64,000 bases of DNA from Stratiolaelaps scimitus (GCA_019614645.1 JABWDB010000004.1:8556001-8620000); one strand, 5' to 3'. Positions 39,501 to 52,132 are shown, numbered from the stretch's first letter. A program made the numbers and translations. Notes: generated by a model from the sequence alone, not told the origin.

Positions 39501-41274
39501 GCACCATAGCGGGGTAGTTCTGGAGGTTCTAGAACTGAACGCAGTTTCCCTCTCTCGACCCTATCTCCAATTCGCTTTAAAGTAGAGGCCGTCGCAGTCG
39601 CCGCCAAGGACAAGCAGACGATGCGCTAGCAGCGATATCGAGTAACACCGGCGACGGTGTCGACGCCGGTCGACGCAGGCATTTTGTTCGTCTCTTTTTT
39701 TCGGGGGGACGGGCCGGCGAGACTGAAGGCCGGGGGTCCTGCCAAGCCTGCGAATCCACAAGGCTTACTGCGGCACAGAGGGGGGGGGCATTATGCATTG
39801 TGCTTTAAGCGAATGTACAAGTCGTCAAGCATGGCTAGAACAGCCAGTCACACCAATTGCGACTGGAACAACACAGCAAGCATAAATACGCGGCACTCGT
39901 TACGTTTATTCAGTTACAATGTAACGAAATCGTGTGGCGAGCAATAGGAGATCCGCATCGTCGTCCGCGCATCTCTCTCTCTGTCTCGCTTTATGTCCCG
40001 TTGTTCTGCAACAAGAACGTTTCTGCCGCTGCGCTCGTTCATGAAACCATTGCTCCCGCGTCTACCGTGGGTTGTGTTGTAGCGTAGCGCCCTCTCTGGC
40101 CATTATCATACCTTTATCCATAGTAGTATCAGGTCGATGTACATATCCGACACATCCAAGTACGCCCATACACCCGTTCACCCACTCGCACACATATACA
40201 CACACATACATTCGCAAATGCGCTCGCGTATTTTCATATACATCCAGCCTGCGGGCCAATCGGAGCAATTGCTGGTTATGTTCGTCTATTATGTTCCCGG
40301 CTCGTTCATCCCATTTCTGTCATTTTCTCAAGTCTAACTTCACAGATCTCGTCTATGCGCACACGTATTTGTTCGTTAGTGCCGTCAATGGTGAACACCC
40401 ATGATGAGAACGACAAGGAGAATAACGCTCTGTTCATGTGACGCCCGGTGATACTTGAGGATCGTCCTGAATTGTGTGTGTTTAGTTTTTTGTGCTGATG
40501 ATTATATTGATGATGATGATGATAAAATAATAATAACAAAAGTTGTTTTTATTCCCCATCAAGGCAATTCACTTACATGGACACACACACACATGCACAC
40601 CACACATACACAATCGGCCCGGTTCGCTCTGTCTCTGCCGTAAGTACAATGCCATCGTAGGACCACACACGTCAACAGGCCTCTCTCACAGACACCGATC
40701 ACGACAAGGTTTCTCACAAGGTTCTCTCGCTCTCGCACGGCCTTTCGCAAGGCTCAAGACACAAAGGTCGCAGGCTCACTCGCGCACTCACAGAGATGCC
40801 GGAGGGTGTCGACTGTCAGCTGTGTGTCCAACTCGGGATTCAAATCGCCAGAAAGTAAATCTACATAGCATACAATATCATTGTGCATCGATACGTGGTA
40901 AAGTAGTCAAGTTGTCTTGTTCATTTTTGCATGCTTGAACAGAACGGCCGGGATCATCGTCGACTATAGAAGAATATCGTCCTCGATCATGTTCCTTAGC
41001 CAATGTGTGCTTTGATGGCTCCATCCCGTTTTGCACCTTCATTATTTCAGTTTGTATGTTCGTTTGTATTGATCTCTATTGATGGGACACGATGAACCTC
41101 AATCACCCAATATATATACGACCCAATATGTTCCATTGTTGTTGTTCTGTTTTACCTATCGCTTGCCGCTTCGCAAAAAATTCCTTCGGCTGTTGTTATA
41201 GAGCTATTATAGTTCCAGTGTTTCTGATTGAGTTCAATGTTTTATTATTAATTCGATTACTAAATACATTCATT

Positions 41275-41307
<33 letters not shown>

Positions 41308-41941
41308 GCGTGATTCCTCTGTTCAGTGTCAACCACCAGCATGACTGATCATATCATCATTATTATCATTATTATTGCATTCTCTCTCGCTGTATATATA
41401 ATCGCTATCAATGTTACATCGATTCTTCTATTCTCTCTCTCTCTCTCATTCACTCCCCTTCTCAAGTGTATTTTACAATGAAGGTTCATTCGATTTGATG
41501 ACATCTCGTGTAGGCGTTTGGTACAGGTAAAAGGCAGCTACAACAGAAGAGGGATTATCTTTGATGTTGTTAGGCTGTTTCTCGGTGCGGGCGATGTGGG
41601 GTATGTCGTGCGTTAGCCAGTGGCAGAGCTGCTCGACCATCACTCTCTCTCTCGCTCTGGGTGTCAACGTGTCAGTTGTGATCTCGTCCGCTGCTCAATC
41701 TTTACTTGTCCGTCAGCATTCGAACGATTGTGTCATTTGCCGCTTGAAATTTAGTTGACTGTGTGTTTTCGGTGTGAATTTATGTGTCCACGTCGGCGCG
41801 ATTGGAAGGATCAGCGGTTTTAGTTTTTTACAAAATTAATTTCTCTCTTTTCTCCCTCTTTTCTCTATATCTATCTACCTCGCCCTGTCTTTATCTAGCT
41901 TAGCAATGCCTAAGTATTTTTATTAATTCCTTCCACTTGCT

Positions 41942-41975
<34 letters not shown>

Positions 41976-42316
41976 ATCTTATGTGTGTATAGGCATCATT
42001 TTCATCATCGTCAGTTTTCCATTATTCATTGATTTCCAACATTATTGTTACGTCTGTTTAATTGCGGTGGTAATTGTGTTGTAAGTTGCCATTTACGGTC
42101 GCAGCATTTCATTCATATTTTCATTATATTATTTATGTCAATATTATCTACCCAGTATAATAATATTGGTACTCTCGCTGTTACCGTTTGCCAATATCAT
42201 CGTAATGTGTTTCGGTTGTGGTATCACCCGATATTTTATATAGATCATTCGTCTTCATAGTTATCATCTCTTACGAAGTCTTTGTGGTTGCTTGTTTTAT
42301 ACTGAAGGGGGCTACC

Positions 42317-42410
<94 letters not shown>

Positions 42411-43956
42411 CTCTCTGTCTCTTTATATAATCTACAAGACCCCGCCGCCATTATTCTGTCAGGTGTTTCTCGTGCGGTTACTGTCGCATTATTGATACTA
42501 ATCGTAATAAGGTAGGGGGAGGGATAATATATATATTCTCTTAGTTTCTTCTCTCAAAGTTGATGATATTAGTGATTGTGGTTGACAATGATTGATAGGG
42601 TTGTCTTTATCATACCACCGTTATTTCAACCTGGATGTTGTGGCGTCGTCTTTTCCAACAACGGTTTTTAGAAAGGAAATCCAGGGTTTTAGGACTCGGC
42701 TTGGGTTGTTGGTACATTTGAGACACAGAAGTTGCAGCAGTGGTGGTAAGAAATGTTGTTTCTTTGTCGTCATGGAAAGCGTAGTAAAACAAATAGGCCA
42801 AAACCAATTTCGATTCCAATCTCTGTTCTCTTAGTTTGTCCATTGCTCTCTCCCTCTCTCTCTCTCTCTTTCTTTCTTTCAGAGGTTCTATGTGTTTCTG
42901 CTTCTATATTCTCTCGTATGCTTCTATATATATATATATATATAATTCCTCTCCGGAGCTCCCATCTGACTATCAGCAGCCACCGCACCACCTACCAAGT
43001 ATTCTGTACTTAGAGTGATCGGTCCAAACAAGTCTTCTAATGTGTGTGTGTATGTGCTTGGATCCGTTGCCTTTCTCCTCCTTCGCGTTCGTCAGTCAAC
43101 GTCAGTCTGCCCTTCAGCTCTTGATCTTCGCTTGGGGTCCGGCAATCATGTCTCAAGTTGTCTGCATTGTTACTTCACTCTACTATCGTGTCCTGTTCGC
43201 TCTCATCCCATCGCAGAAGGCGACGGCGATGAAGGAGTGGGCCAACGGATGAGCAACACCGCCACTGCCTCGGTGCATGTCCTGTTCCTGCCGGCACACT
43301 CTTCCCGGCGGCTCCCATGGATGCACCCCGCCAACCCGTTTGCTCTGTTGTCGTCCAGGTGGAATAGCGCCACAGGGCCTTCTTCTTATAATTTTGTCGA
43401 TCCCGAGTCGCATTTCCTTCGAAGGTCAATCACCGACCAGTAGGCGATACCGCCATAATACCGACACGTGCCCGAGTCGCCACGTGGTCGCGCGCGCGCC
43501 TATCGTACGCCCGCTAGTTCGAGGCCTGTCGCCGCGGTACCAGGCAACAGTAGCAATACGGCTGACTGGATGGCCCGAAGTGGCCCGACGTGCGACCATG
43601 CTTTTATATCGAATATTCTTGATCGAACGACTGCTGCTACGTTTTAGATTGGTCTGCCACGACGGCGGTGGGAATGACGCACGGAGATCCACGAGGTCGG
43701 ACAGTCCGAGCGGATCAAAATTTGGCTACCGTTGATTTGCTGGTTGTTGTTGTTGTTAATGTGCGTACTCTTAGTGCTGTTATTTCAACGGATGTTGACT
43801 GCGTGGGTTGAATGATGCTGTTGCTGCTGCTGATACTCGTCGTGGTCAATCTTGAATTTCTATTGAGTTCTCCATCTGGTAATATTAGTCATAGTTGCAG
43901 TAGTAGTGGTCGTAGCTCTCTATCCGCTTTCGCGTACTCCATCGATTTCTCATGGT
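36540..43956. other. Simple-repeat-rich DNA downstream of the adhesion gene
   Basis: Many TA, CT, CA and ATT tracts, including (TA)43. The plus strand is T-rich, so the minus (gene) strand is A-rich, as in long 3' UTRs. A GC-rich patch at 43,170-43,740 is open on both strands without motifs. I found no exon with Ig, FnIII or transmembrane coding here. Confidence 0.4.
42319..42404. repeat. Long (TA)43 microsatellite
   Basis: An uninterrupted TA run of 86 bases, the longest simple repeat in the window. Shorter TA tracts occur near 4,287, 10,135, 38,260, 41,285, 41,943 and 44,219. It lies downstream of the adhesion gene. Confidence 0.97.
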
Positions 43957-44482
43957 TTATTATTACTAAATTGATTAATTGATCGATTGATTCATGAATT
44001 GATTCAGTTTTACTCTTGCTGTGTCGTTGTTGCTGAATAATAATTCGTGCTTAATAAGTGTAGAGTTAGTTCACAGTTTGTTCAGTTGATTCTGCTATTA
44101 GATCGAGATTTGCACTTGGCTTAGCTCTGGCTCGATTGGCTCTACTACGCTCGATAAAAAGGCTTGGGAAACAAGAGGTGCGCGGCGGGATTCGGGGGTA
44201 TCCGCTGGGAGAAGGGTAGAATATATATATATATATATATATATCTTTATATGTATGTCTGTATATCTATCCATGTATGTAGGTTGGTGTATCTATATAT
44301 CAGAGGAAGATAGTAGGCTACCTATTTAGCTAGCACATGAGAGGTTCGTTGGATTCTTGGATGCTTGGTTGCTCATTGTCACGCTAGCTAACGGCCGTCT
44401 GCTGGTAGATTAGTAGTGTATGCTGTTTGTTGTTAGGTAGGTGTTGTTGCCGAGGAGGGGAAGACCGCCTCTTCAGTTGACT
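43957..44482 (-). other. Candidate 3' UTR of the adhesion gene with first AATAAA
   Basis: This non-coding stretch follows the TAG at 44483-44485 on the minus strand. The first AATAAA in that direction is at 43962-43957, about 520 bases after the stop. It contains a (TA)n run at 44,219-44,244. The end of the transcript is inferred; neuronal 3' UTRs can run much further, through the simple-repeat-rich DNA down to about 36 kb. Confidence 0.4.
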
Positions 44483-44605
44483 CTAAGGTCTCTGCCGGAC
44501 GAGTATCAACGGGAAGAGCAGAAGCAACGTCGAGGCGAACAATTGGCTCGAAGCAGCCACCGGCGCCCGCTGGTAGTCCATGTTCTGCGTGCGGTGGTAC
44601 AGTTC
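44483..44605 (-). CDS. Ig/FnIII adhesion gene, last exon: FnIII G strand and probable GPI-anchor signal
   Basis: The terminal coding exon has 40 codons plus TAG. It is entered in phase 0 after CGAATTGCAG, matching the previous exon. ELYHRT completes the FnIII G strand. A short linker (NMDYQRAPVA) is followed by small residues AASS (209-212), then a 15-residue hydrophobic run LFASTLLLLFPLILV and a short tail RQRP. Small residues, then a hydrophobic end, fit a GPI-attachment signal with the cleavage site near S211/S212. The four-residue basic/polar tail is slightly unusual for such a signal, so a very short-tailed membrane anchor is the alternative. A second 3' exon encoding a transmembrane form could exist elsewhere, but I found none. 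Joining is supported by phase and domain logic; the acceptor has only a moderate pyrimidine tract. Confidence 0.75.
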   Translation of the reverse strand, partial: ELYHRTQNMDYQRAPVAASSQLFASTLLLLFPLILVRQRP

Positions 44606-45143
44606 CTGCAATTCGTTATAGACCCGACGGCCACAGCGATGACGGCCACAGTGATCACGGCAGAACGATAACAACGATGACGTTGGCAACGGCGGCAGGA
44701 AGGATGCGACGAAATAAACGAGAGAATAAGGGCAAGCTGACGTTAGGATATTTTTGCAGCTGTATTATTATTTGCATAATTATGATGTATGATCGTGCCA
44801 GTAGTGATGATGTGATTTGACTCGATGATTTCACCGTTCGAGACAAACGTCTGAATGAAGGACGCAAACTAAATACATGTTGATTAGACCCGGCAACGAT
44901 CTCTCATGTATCATAATGCTGTCGCCAAAGGCAAAACTCACTGTAAATTTAAACTTCATTTGCATGCAGCGTCTCGTGTGCGATGTACTGTGACCATCAC
45001 GATGCACAAGGTCGTCCCATCATTACGGCCCATACAGTGACTAAATTCCCCTGATGAAATATAGCTGTGTCTATGCTCTACTATGCCCACGACAAAGTGA
45101 ATCTCGATCTTAGAAATCGACAAAGCTAGCGCCCTTGACCAAC
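44606..45143 (-). other. Intron between FnIII exon and terminal exon
   Basis: A phase-0 intron of 538 bases lies between donor GTTGGT and acceptor TTGCAG. The far end, around 44,610-44,690, keeps an open frame with the terminal exon, but that upstream sequence (rich in R, H and C) does not look like FnIII. It is therefore left as intron. I see no repeats or genes inside. Confidence 0.6.
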
Positions 45144-45247
45144 CTGTGAGAAATCTGAGTAGCCGGCGGCGTTCTTGGCGGCGACCCGTATGACGTAGCT
45201 GGTGTTCGTGTTGAGGCGGCGCAGCTCGTACTGCGGGTGGCCATCGG
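45144..45247 (-). CDS. Ig/FnIII adhesion gene, exon 4 of 5 visible: second half of FnIII domain
   Basis: The exon encodes residues 158-192, the E to G strands of the FnIII domain. The acceptor CTCTTCCAG gives two bases that complete an alanine codon; the donor is GTTGGT, weaker than the others. The motif YELRRLNTNTSYVIRVAAKN continues as AAGYSDFSQ. This is the FnIII signature: leucine at 169, the tyrosine corner at 175, then V-x-A-x-N-x-x-G. The exon leaves in phase 0. In this family the G strand normally continues with a hydrophobic/basic run ending in R-T, and the next exon supplies exactly that (ELYHRT). Confidence 0.9.
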
Positions 45248-48200
45248 CTGGAAGAGGTCAAATGTTTGGCAAGGACAACGAAAATAACCTTATTGAAAGC
45301 GTTCCGCTATGTTTTAACACAAAGAAAAACATGACTATATATATATATATAATACCTAAAAACGCGTATACAACATACTATACTAGACAAGCACGGAGAG
45401 AATTCGAGACGTCAGGCAATACCGCCAGGCAGGCGGGTTGACCGCGCAGGGTTAGCAGCGATCGATTTCGTAATGTAATGCCTGATTTTACTTACCTAAA
45501 TTGTACGGCATATACTGAATAACAAACATTTCGCGTATCGCATACACGGTTGTACAAGACAGTGAATTCTATATTGGCTCGTAGTACTGCTCTAGTCATG
45601 AGAATCGCCTCTTAAGCTCAGAATGAAAGGGGGACTCAACTCCTAAAAGTTGCCATGGTATCACGGATACATCTAAATATCGCCATTCTCTTATTGTATG
45701 CATTGATGCCACTGATGTTGATGAAGCCAGTGGTATGCTATTCTAGTTTGTCCTCGTCAGCCTGTGCGTGTGCGGACGTGTGTGCAACGAATTTACGTTA
45801 CCCACAGGGAGGACACTCAAGTATGACATCGGTTAAACCGAGTCGCTTGGTGGTCGATTACCGAGCTAGACAATAGACTATGTATTTATACAAATAGAAC
45901 TACAGATGTTATAGATAAAGCTGACCAGCCCCTCCCGGGCGGGTTGTAAATTCGGGCCGGTAAAAATAGAGAATATCGTTTATGGTATTGCACTTGTAGC
46001 ATAATTCCGTGGCCGAAATATATACACACTGATACAGGCCAATATTGTGTTTTATCTGACAGATGCCGAAAAGCAGCAACAGTCTAGCTACATCGAATAT
46101 AATAACAGCATAATATTATAACATTTCGTAGGAAAATCGCTGTATAGGAACGTCCACAAGAGTGCTGTGGTAAACCCTGATCTCGCGCCTAAATATATAT
46201 CAATATGAAATGAATCTTTTGCTATTTTATAAATAATAACAACAGCGGTTTAGATGTCAACCGGGAAGCTGGAAAGGAAAGATCAGCGATACCCAATACT
46301 GCTTCTATTGTCCAACCGCCTCCTTACAGTCAGATCGGGTTATGTAACAGATGTATGATTATGATAGATAGGCGGTGCTCGGGTACGTTACGTATATATA
46401 AATCCTCACACTTAACAGAGATTGTCTGCGTACACAGGAAAAACACAAAAAACAACGCCAAATCATCGAACCCTACCAACAGAGTTCACCCTATCTAACG
46501 TACGAGGAGACGTTACTTTGCGTATCGTGCAAGTGTCTCGTGTCTCAATGGTTTACAACTTCATAGTTCGCTTGCGCTTGCTTGTATAATACAATGACAT
46601 AGTAAATGTGGATATATGTGATTATTATGTGACACAATATTATTATTATTGCCATTTATGGCTGATAGCGCCATAGAGGCTGTCTTTGTCGCTTAGCATA
46701 CGAACAACCAACTGAATACAAATGCAATACATAGTATTGGAACGATGTCGCAACAAACCTCCGGACGTCCGACTGCTCTCTGTAGGTGCCATTCGTCATA
46801 GTCTCTATGTGCAAACCGAGGTAGAATGCTCGCAAACTATTATTATACATTGTATCATGACCAATTTCTCGTTCGTGTAGTAAACTAGCTTAGGCCAGCG
46901 AGGTACACTTGTTCACGTAGGCTTGCTTTTGACAGTTTTACTAACCGATTCTGCTACCAGCTCGCTGTACCATGCAGCCACGTACGCCTATCCTTTACCT
47001 CGCTTGCTTGGTCTCTCTCTCTCCCTCCCTCCCTCCATATATATATATATCCCTTTTCTCAGCTTCCCGTATGACAGTCCAGAGGGCTAGCGCTTACGTG
47101 CAGCTACGTGTGTAACAGAGAAGCAGATATTTTGGGCATCACTTCATCCATGGTCGGCCAAAGCGGCGTTGGCGGCGTTTGTGGCCGCTGAGAACGGCCG
47201 TAAAAACTGAGCCTTAGCGGGCTCACCGGCTACCGGCAGCGTGCACCGTACACGGCTGTTAGACTAACCCGAGACTATAGACTAACCCGAGAGAAGGGAG
47301 TGTGTCCGCGACCCGAGACAGGGAAAACCCCCAGCTCGGCCCTGCCTCGTACACAAGAAGGGCTAAAAAGGCTAGCAACCATGCCGGGTCAGGGGCCGGG
47401 CCGGGCCGTGACAGGCCACTGCACGTCGTGGACCCCGCTACTAGCGTCTGGCAGCTACAACCCAACGGCCTAGCGTGTTACATTCGCACGCCCCCATATC
47501 CTCCACCTGAATCTGCCCTAGCGAGGCGCACACACCCGAGGTTGAGGGAAATCACTGCGCAACGACAGGACAGGCAACAAGTGTGGCGCCTCTCGTGAGT
47601 TTCTACACGAGGGGCTAGTGGCTAGAGACACCTTGCGTATTTTTGCTCACGTGTTCAGCCTTCCCTTACTACAATATACCACAACTACTACCACTACTGA
47701 AAGGCTGCAGTGGTAGAGGTAGGATCGTTAAGGCAGGCTTGTCTTTATAACTCTCCTTCTTTCCTCTCTCCCAATTTTTCTTGCTCTTATGCTCGTATAA
47801 AACCTGAAACTCATATATCATGCTGGGTGGTAAGCGGGCCAAGTGAACCGAGGAGCTAGGTAATGCACGAATCGAGGGGCCCAACGTAACCGGTTGCTGT
47901 GCGGTGGACGCCACACGTGAAACGCGTGCGGGTCGAAGCTCTAACCAACCGACGGCAGGTGTAATCTGACTATCGCGGCGGGCCTGACCATAGGCCAGGC
48001 GAGTACCCTTATGAGCTACGAGGAGATCCAGGCCTCGTGAATCTCGCCCTCAGATATCGTTCCTCTAGCAAAAGCATAACGAGGCCACGCAGTCATGAAT
48101 TATCCCCCTTTTTGGCAGGCAGAGGAGGGTCCTACCGCGAGGACAGTGACGGAGACGACACGAGCGCAAGAGGAAGAGAAGCTGGAAACTGGTCCACCCT

Positions 48201-49756
48201 GACGTTGTTCCTGGGCCCACTCGACCATGCACAGCAAGATACATAGATTCTACGTGGGAGAAAAAGTGCGGCTCCGCCCGGCCGGATGCGGGCAGCAGAA
48301 CACGGGAATTGGCGACAGAGCGTACACAATACCCACAATACACTTCCTTTAACGGAAAACAACGCTATAACAAAATGACATCAAAAGCCTAGGTCTACTG
48401 TTCATGGTGGTCGTTATGAAAAGATGCTATACCAACTAACTGGTTACTAAGTAATACGGAAATAGAAAAAAAATCCGCGTAAAGTTGTTCCCCGATGTGA
48501 AACCTGGGACTTTCGAGACCCATCGTACTCCGTTCTTCGTCCGATTTCTACGGACACGTGGTTGGCAGGTACGAGTTCAAACTGCTACGATTTAGGCATA
48601 TGCCTTCGCGATCATTCGAAGCGAATTAAGGTAGATCGATCCTCCAAATATGAACTGGTTGGTAAGCCACCCCCGCCGGAGAGCAACAGAAAGCCCTCCT
48701 CCTAGAGTCTTCGCCATGTTAATCACGGATGGCTCGAACAATTCTCTCTTACCATACCCAGAAGCAACATAATAGCATAGATGCAAGATTCCCTTTGCCA
48801 TTATCTAGGCAGGATGAGTTCTTAACCACATTAAACAGTCAGCAGAGCACGATTTAACCGCCCTCTCCGAGGGTTTCGTGCTCAGAATTCAGGTCGATGC
48901 ACCCACTGCATGAGCTATGACCGCGAGCTGTACCTCGTGATAACGTCGTATTGGACGAAAATAACAATATCATAAATCGAACACTTCCTACGCACTGCGC
49001 AGTATCTGGGAACTGGTAAGACAACGAGTAGGTATCGACTATAATATATTAACGGTACGAGCTGGTGCGGCAGCTCGTTGCGTTCAATTTATAGCTAACA
49101 ATCAAGCTGGACCTGCGCTATCGAAAAGGCCGAAATGATCCTGTCTCGACCCGACTACGTGTCCCGCCCCGGCGATATTTGAAGTGTAATTACAGTAACT
49201 ACCAGGAACTGGATTGGGCATTGATATCGATCCTTAAATTCGATCATTACTGATCCATATTACCCGAACAGTTAGCGTTGATTGGATTCGTAACCAATCT
49301 AATTTTGGAGATTGTTTGATAAACATATCTACAGAAAACATCACGTGCGCACACATATTCCTCTTTGATCTGATCTAAGCAGCTGAAGGTATCTAGCTGC
49401 GGCCATTTCAAGTAAACGAGGCTGGACTAGCTGTCCTGCTCCGGCTTCTATCATTTATACCCAATACTACAATGTTGATTTAATATTCCGATTTCGATAA
49501 ATTGTTTCAAGACATACACCAAGGTCGTACAGCCTATGGGGAAATGTGGTGAATGCATTTACTTGTCGAATGAAGTTCTACTCATTCCAGGGAGGCATCG
49601 GTTAATGCCAAGTAGAGCAATACGTAGCGTTTAATAATTGCCTCAGCACAAAACAACGGAAATAATATCGAGTGCGCATATGTACATAAATAACAAGTAG
49701 CGCCGTATTACAAAGAGTTGACATCAGCGGGGTTTTATTCTGTCCGTTATTCTTAC
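45248..49756 (-). other. Intron splitting the FnIII domain
   Basis: A phase-1 intron of about 4.5 kb. It contains a short (TA)n at 45,336-45,352, a CT run and TA tract at 47,013-47,050, and a GC-rich patch at 47,150-47,600. That patch carries two copies of AGACTAACCCGAGA about 18 bases apart, near 47,262-47,293. A tRNA-like stretch near 48,860-48,940 is discussed under rejected items. I found no further Ig or FnIII coding. Confidence 0.6.
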
Positions 49757-49945
49757 CGTTCAATCCGTACTCTTCCGTCGGCGCGGTCTCCCAAGTGCCT
49801 TCGTCCGTCTTATACTGGACGCGGAAAGTATGTACGGCTAGATCATTGTCCATGTCGTCCTCGTCGTGCTCGATGTGCAGGACGATCGTGTCCTTCATTG
49901 GCCTGTCGGGCTCAACCACCCGCACCCGCGGCGCGACTGGTGCAC
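49757..49945 (-). CDS. Ig/FnIII adhesion gene, exon 3 of 5 visible: first half of FnIII domain
   Basis: The exon encodes residues 95-157 and opens a fibronectin type III domain directly after the Ig domain. It starts after TGACTCCAG with two bases that complete a glycine codon and ends in phase 1 at GTAAGA. The stretch APVAPRVRVVEP is the usual Pro-rich A strand. The FnIII C strand is FRVQYKTDEGTW (W146), resembling the 'y.v.yk....W' pattern of NCAM/fasciclin-type FnIII domains. An acidic run, HIEHDEDDMDNDL (118-130), sits between the B and C strands and is more acidic than is usual for the fold. The sequence past the donor (KNNGQNK) is intron read-through, so I end the exon at the donor rather than at the next stop. 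Confidence 0.9.
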
Positions 49946-50199
49946 CTGGAGTCATAGAGAAATAGAAAATTCGTTATATTGAATCGGCACTTTCAGTAAA
50001 AAGAGCGTCTATTTGTCAGAATAAAACACACACACACACACACTCGTTCTCTCTCTCTCTCACGATTCGCAAGTAATTCGTGGTCGATGAGAATGGAGAA
50101 CAGCTAGTCAGTGTAGGGAACGTTCCACCAAGCTCAGCCAGATTCTGTATTGGAAAAATAGGCCGGTGTTTTTTTATTTTTTAAGGAGGTTGCTAAGGT

Positions 50200-50301
50200 G
50201 GACCTCCTCGTTTTAGATACTCTATTAAGAATGTATAGAGGAGGCTGTTCTTATATGTATTTCACGTTCGGCGGGTACAATTGTCACCCATCATTGTAAT
50301 C
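50200..50301 (-). repeat. Dispersed repeat of unknown class, copy 2
   Basis: Read on the minus strand this gives GATTACAATG, GACAATTGTACCCG, GTGAAATACAT, ACAGCCTCCTCTATA and AACGAGGAGG. It is the partner of 30,212-30,307 and lies in the intron between the Ig and FnIII exons. Confidence 0.75.
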
Positions 50302-50504
50302 TAATAAACATCACCAAAGCTCATCAAATCATGTGAATACCACTACAGGTGAAGACACCGAGGGGTACACTATGGGTCCTTGCGTCGCATTGACCGCGGT
50401 GACAAGCAATGCGCTAGCTATTGAGGGCAAACTTTGGTAACATGATCTTGTGCTTTGCTGGGTGCTCCTGAGCAGACGGCTGTCGGTCACTGTTTCAGTA
50501 CGTT

Positions 50505-51101
50505 ATGGTCTCTGCTTGTATCGGCGCGCGCCTCGGTCTGGCCGTCCATGTGCCTCGATTTTCTGGTCTCGCAGCCGCCGCCGGCACCATCTCCCCTTCC
50601 CCCAAGCACGCGCGATGGCGCAGACGAACTCGCACGTTGATCTTTTTATCGGTGCGTTATCTTTCAGCCACTTCGGGCCAGCGGCGGAGCCCGCCCCTCC
50701 AGCGGGATAGCAACGGCAGCGACTTCTATGACGTGGAGCTCAATCAGAGCAGACAGAGAGAAAGAGCTTCTTTACCTGCAGCTCCAGGACACGACAGACC
50801 TTGGTACAGGCTTCTGGCCTGGCAGCGAACCAGGAACCGGACGGTTCGCACATGCACAGGCCCGCCACGTCCCCCTCCTTTTATTCTGGCAGGGGTAGAA
50901 CGGCTGCGACCCGGCACAGGCCTTTTGCGCCTCTCCAGCCTGAATTCCCAAGGGTTGTTAACTCCCAACCCCCGAACTGAAGCCGGAGGTAAGCTAATTA
51001 AAACTTTGCTCAATCTCGTTTTTCTGCGGCAGCGTCCATCTGGCAAAGGGCTGCGCGGCCTTCGCATCATGCCAGCCTCGTACACGGGTGGAACTGGCTA
51101 A
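50505..51101 (+). other. Longest open frame of the window (198 codons), no recognised domain
   Basis: An ATG-initiated plus-strand frame within the Ig-FnIII intron, antisense to the adhesion gene. The product would be rich in Arg, Pro, Leu and Ser, with a polar middle (RDSNGSDFYDVELNQSRQRE) and no domain, signal peptide or membrane span. The block is GC-rich, which lengthens chance open frames, and the minus strand is also open over much of it (50,744-51,085). I see no matching splice sites or promoter. It could be a single-exon nested gene, an old retrocopy or chance. Confidence 0.2.
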
Positions 51102-52132
51102 TGAGGAACATTCGAGGAAAAGCATTGTTCGCAGTCTACAAATGGCCGCGTGAAATTGATAGCGAGCCGGCTGCTGGTCACTAGACAAACGTATAATATG
51201 TGCACAACAAGCATGAGCGTATTCGACTGCAAATGTACCCAGTTGGAAAACGCCGTACGCGTTTATGGCGTACGGGTAATCATGCATCGACATATCGGTG
51301 ATATGACGGAATATATCCAGGCAAGGACAAAAACCTAAAGATGACCTGCGCAGGACCTTGCAAAGGCGCAACAGTGGCATTCATAGATGCATAGATGGAT
51401 GGCTGTACGGAGACGCCATGGGGCCAGCGCCGGCGTCGCAGTATCGGCACAAGTGCCGGGACCTTCACATGGATTCGTGCTGGCGACGATGGTTACGAGA
51501 GGGAACAGGGTCGAACGGCCCCCGGGCAAGATAAGAAGCCAGTACAACAACGGCATCGAGCAGGCAAGGAAAAAAACGTCGAGCGGCTGGCAACGCCAAG
51601 CGAGCGAAAATGCGGAACAAAGAATCGATTCTCGATTTCGATAGAGGCCAACTTGGGAGATGCGACGGTGCCGCTCCGTAGAGAAGTTCATCACAATGAA
51701 GGAGGAGCGCCCCGTTCAACGTCGCGAAGAAACAAAATTCAATACCACCTAGTATAATATATTGCATAGTTTACTATGAGTAACGCAATACGCTGCATAG
51801 CTAATTTGACAAGCATGTGAATCCGATAAAGTGTCAGTGGCATGAGGGTGCATGACTTTACGCTGTTAGGCGCCACGCAGGTGGCGCAAATCAAGCAGTC
51901 TAGCTAACGTCCCTTCGTTCTGATACGAAATTGAATTTCGGGAGTGGTCCTAGTCGCGGTAGTGGTAATCGAAATCGTGTATTCCGAGAGATCGCCCTAG
52001 GAAAACCCACGGATAATAGAGGCGTAGACGAAGCATGGGTCCCAGCTAGTCGTTTATTCTTTCAAATGAATAAATAAATACACGAAGGGCCACCCTCAAG
52101 ATCATCCGGTCTGATGTCAAATTTATTAGGGT

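Noticed and set aside
42245..42451. Open frames encoding long Tyr-Ile repeats
   Set aside because: They are translations of the (TA)43 microsatellite.
43175..43735. GC-rich patch open on both strands below the last exon, considered as an alternative 3' exon
   Set aside because: The minus-strand peptides are basic and have no membrane span or anchor, and no acceptor in the right phase stands out.
47880..48030. GCGGGTCGAAGCTC motif in a GC-rich patch, possible SINE head
   Set aside because: No second copy in the window and no clear A box or target duplication.
48857..48945. tRNA-like stretch on the minus strand with an A-box-like TAGCTCATGCAGTGG
   Set aside because: The expected B box is degenerate and no cloverleaf can be drawn. 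It is neither a tRNA gene nor clearly a copy of either SINE family.
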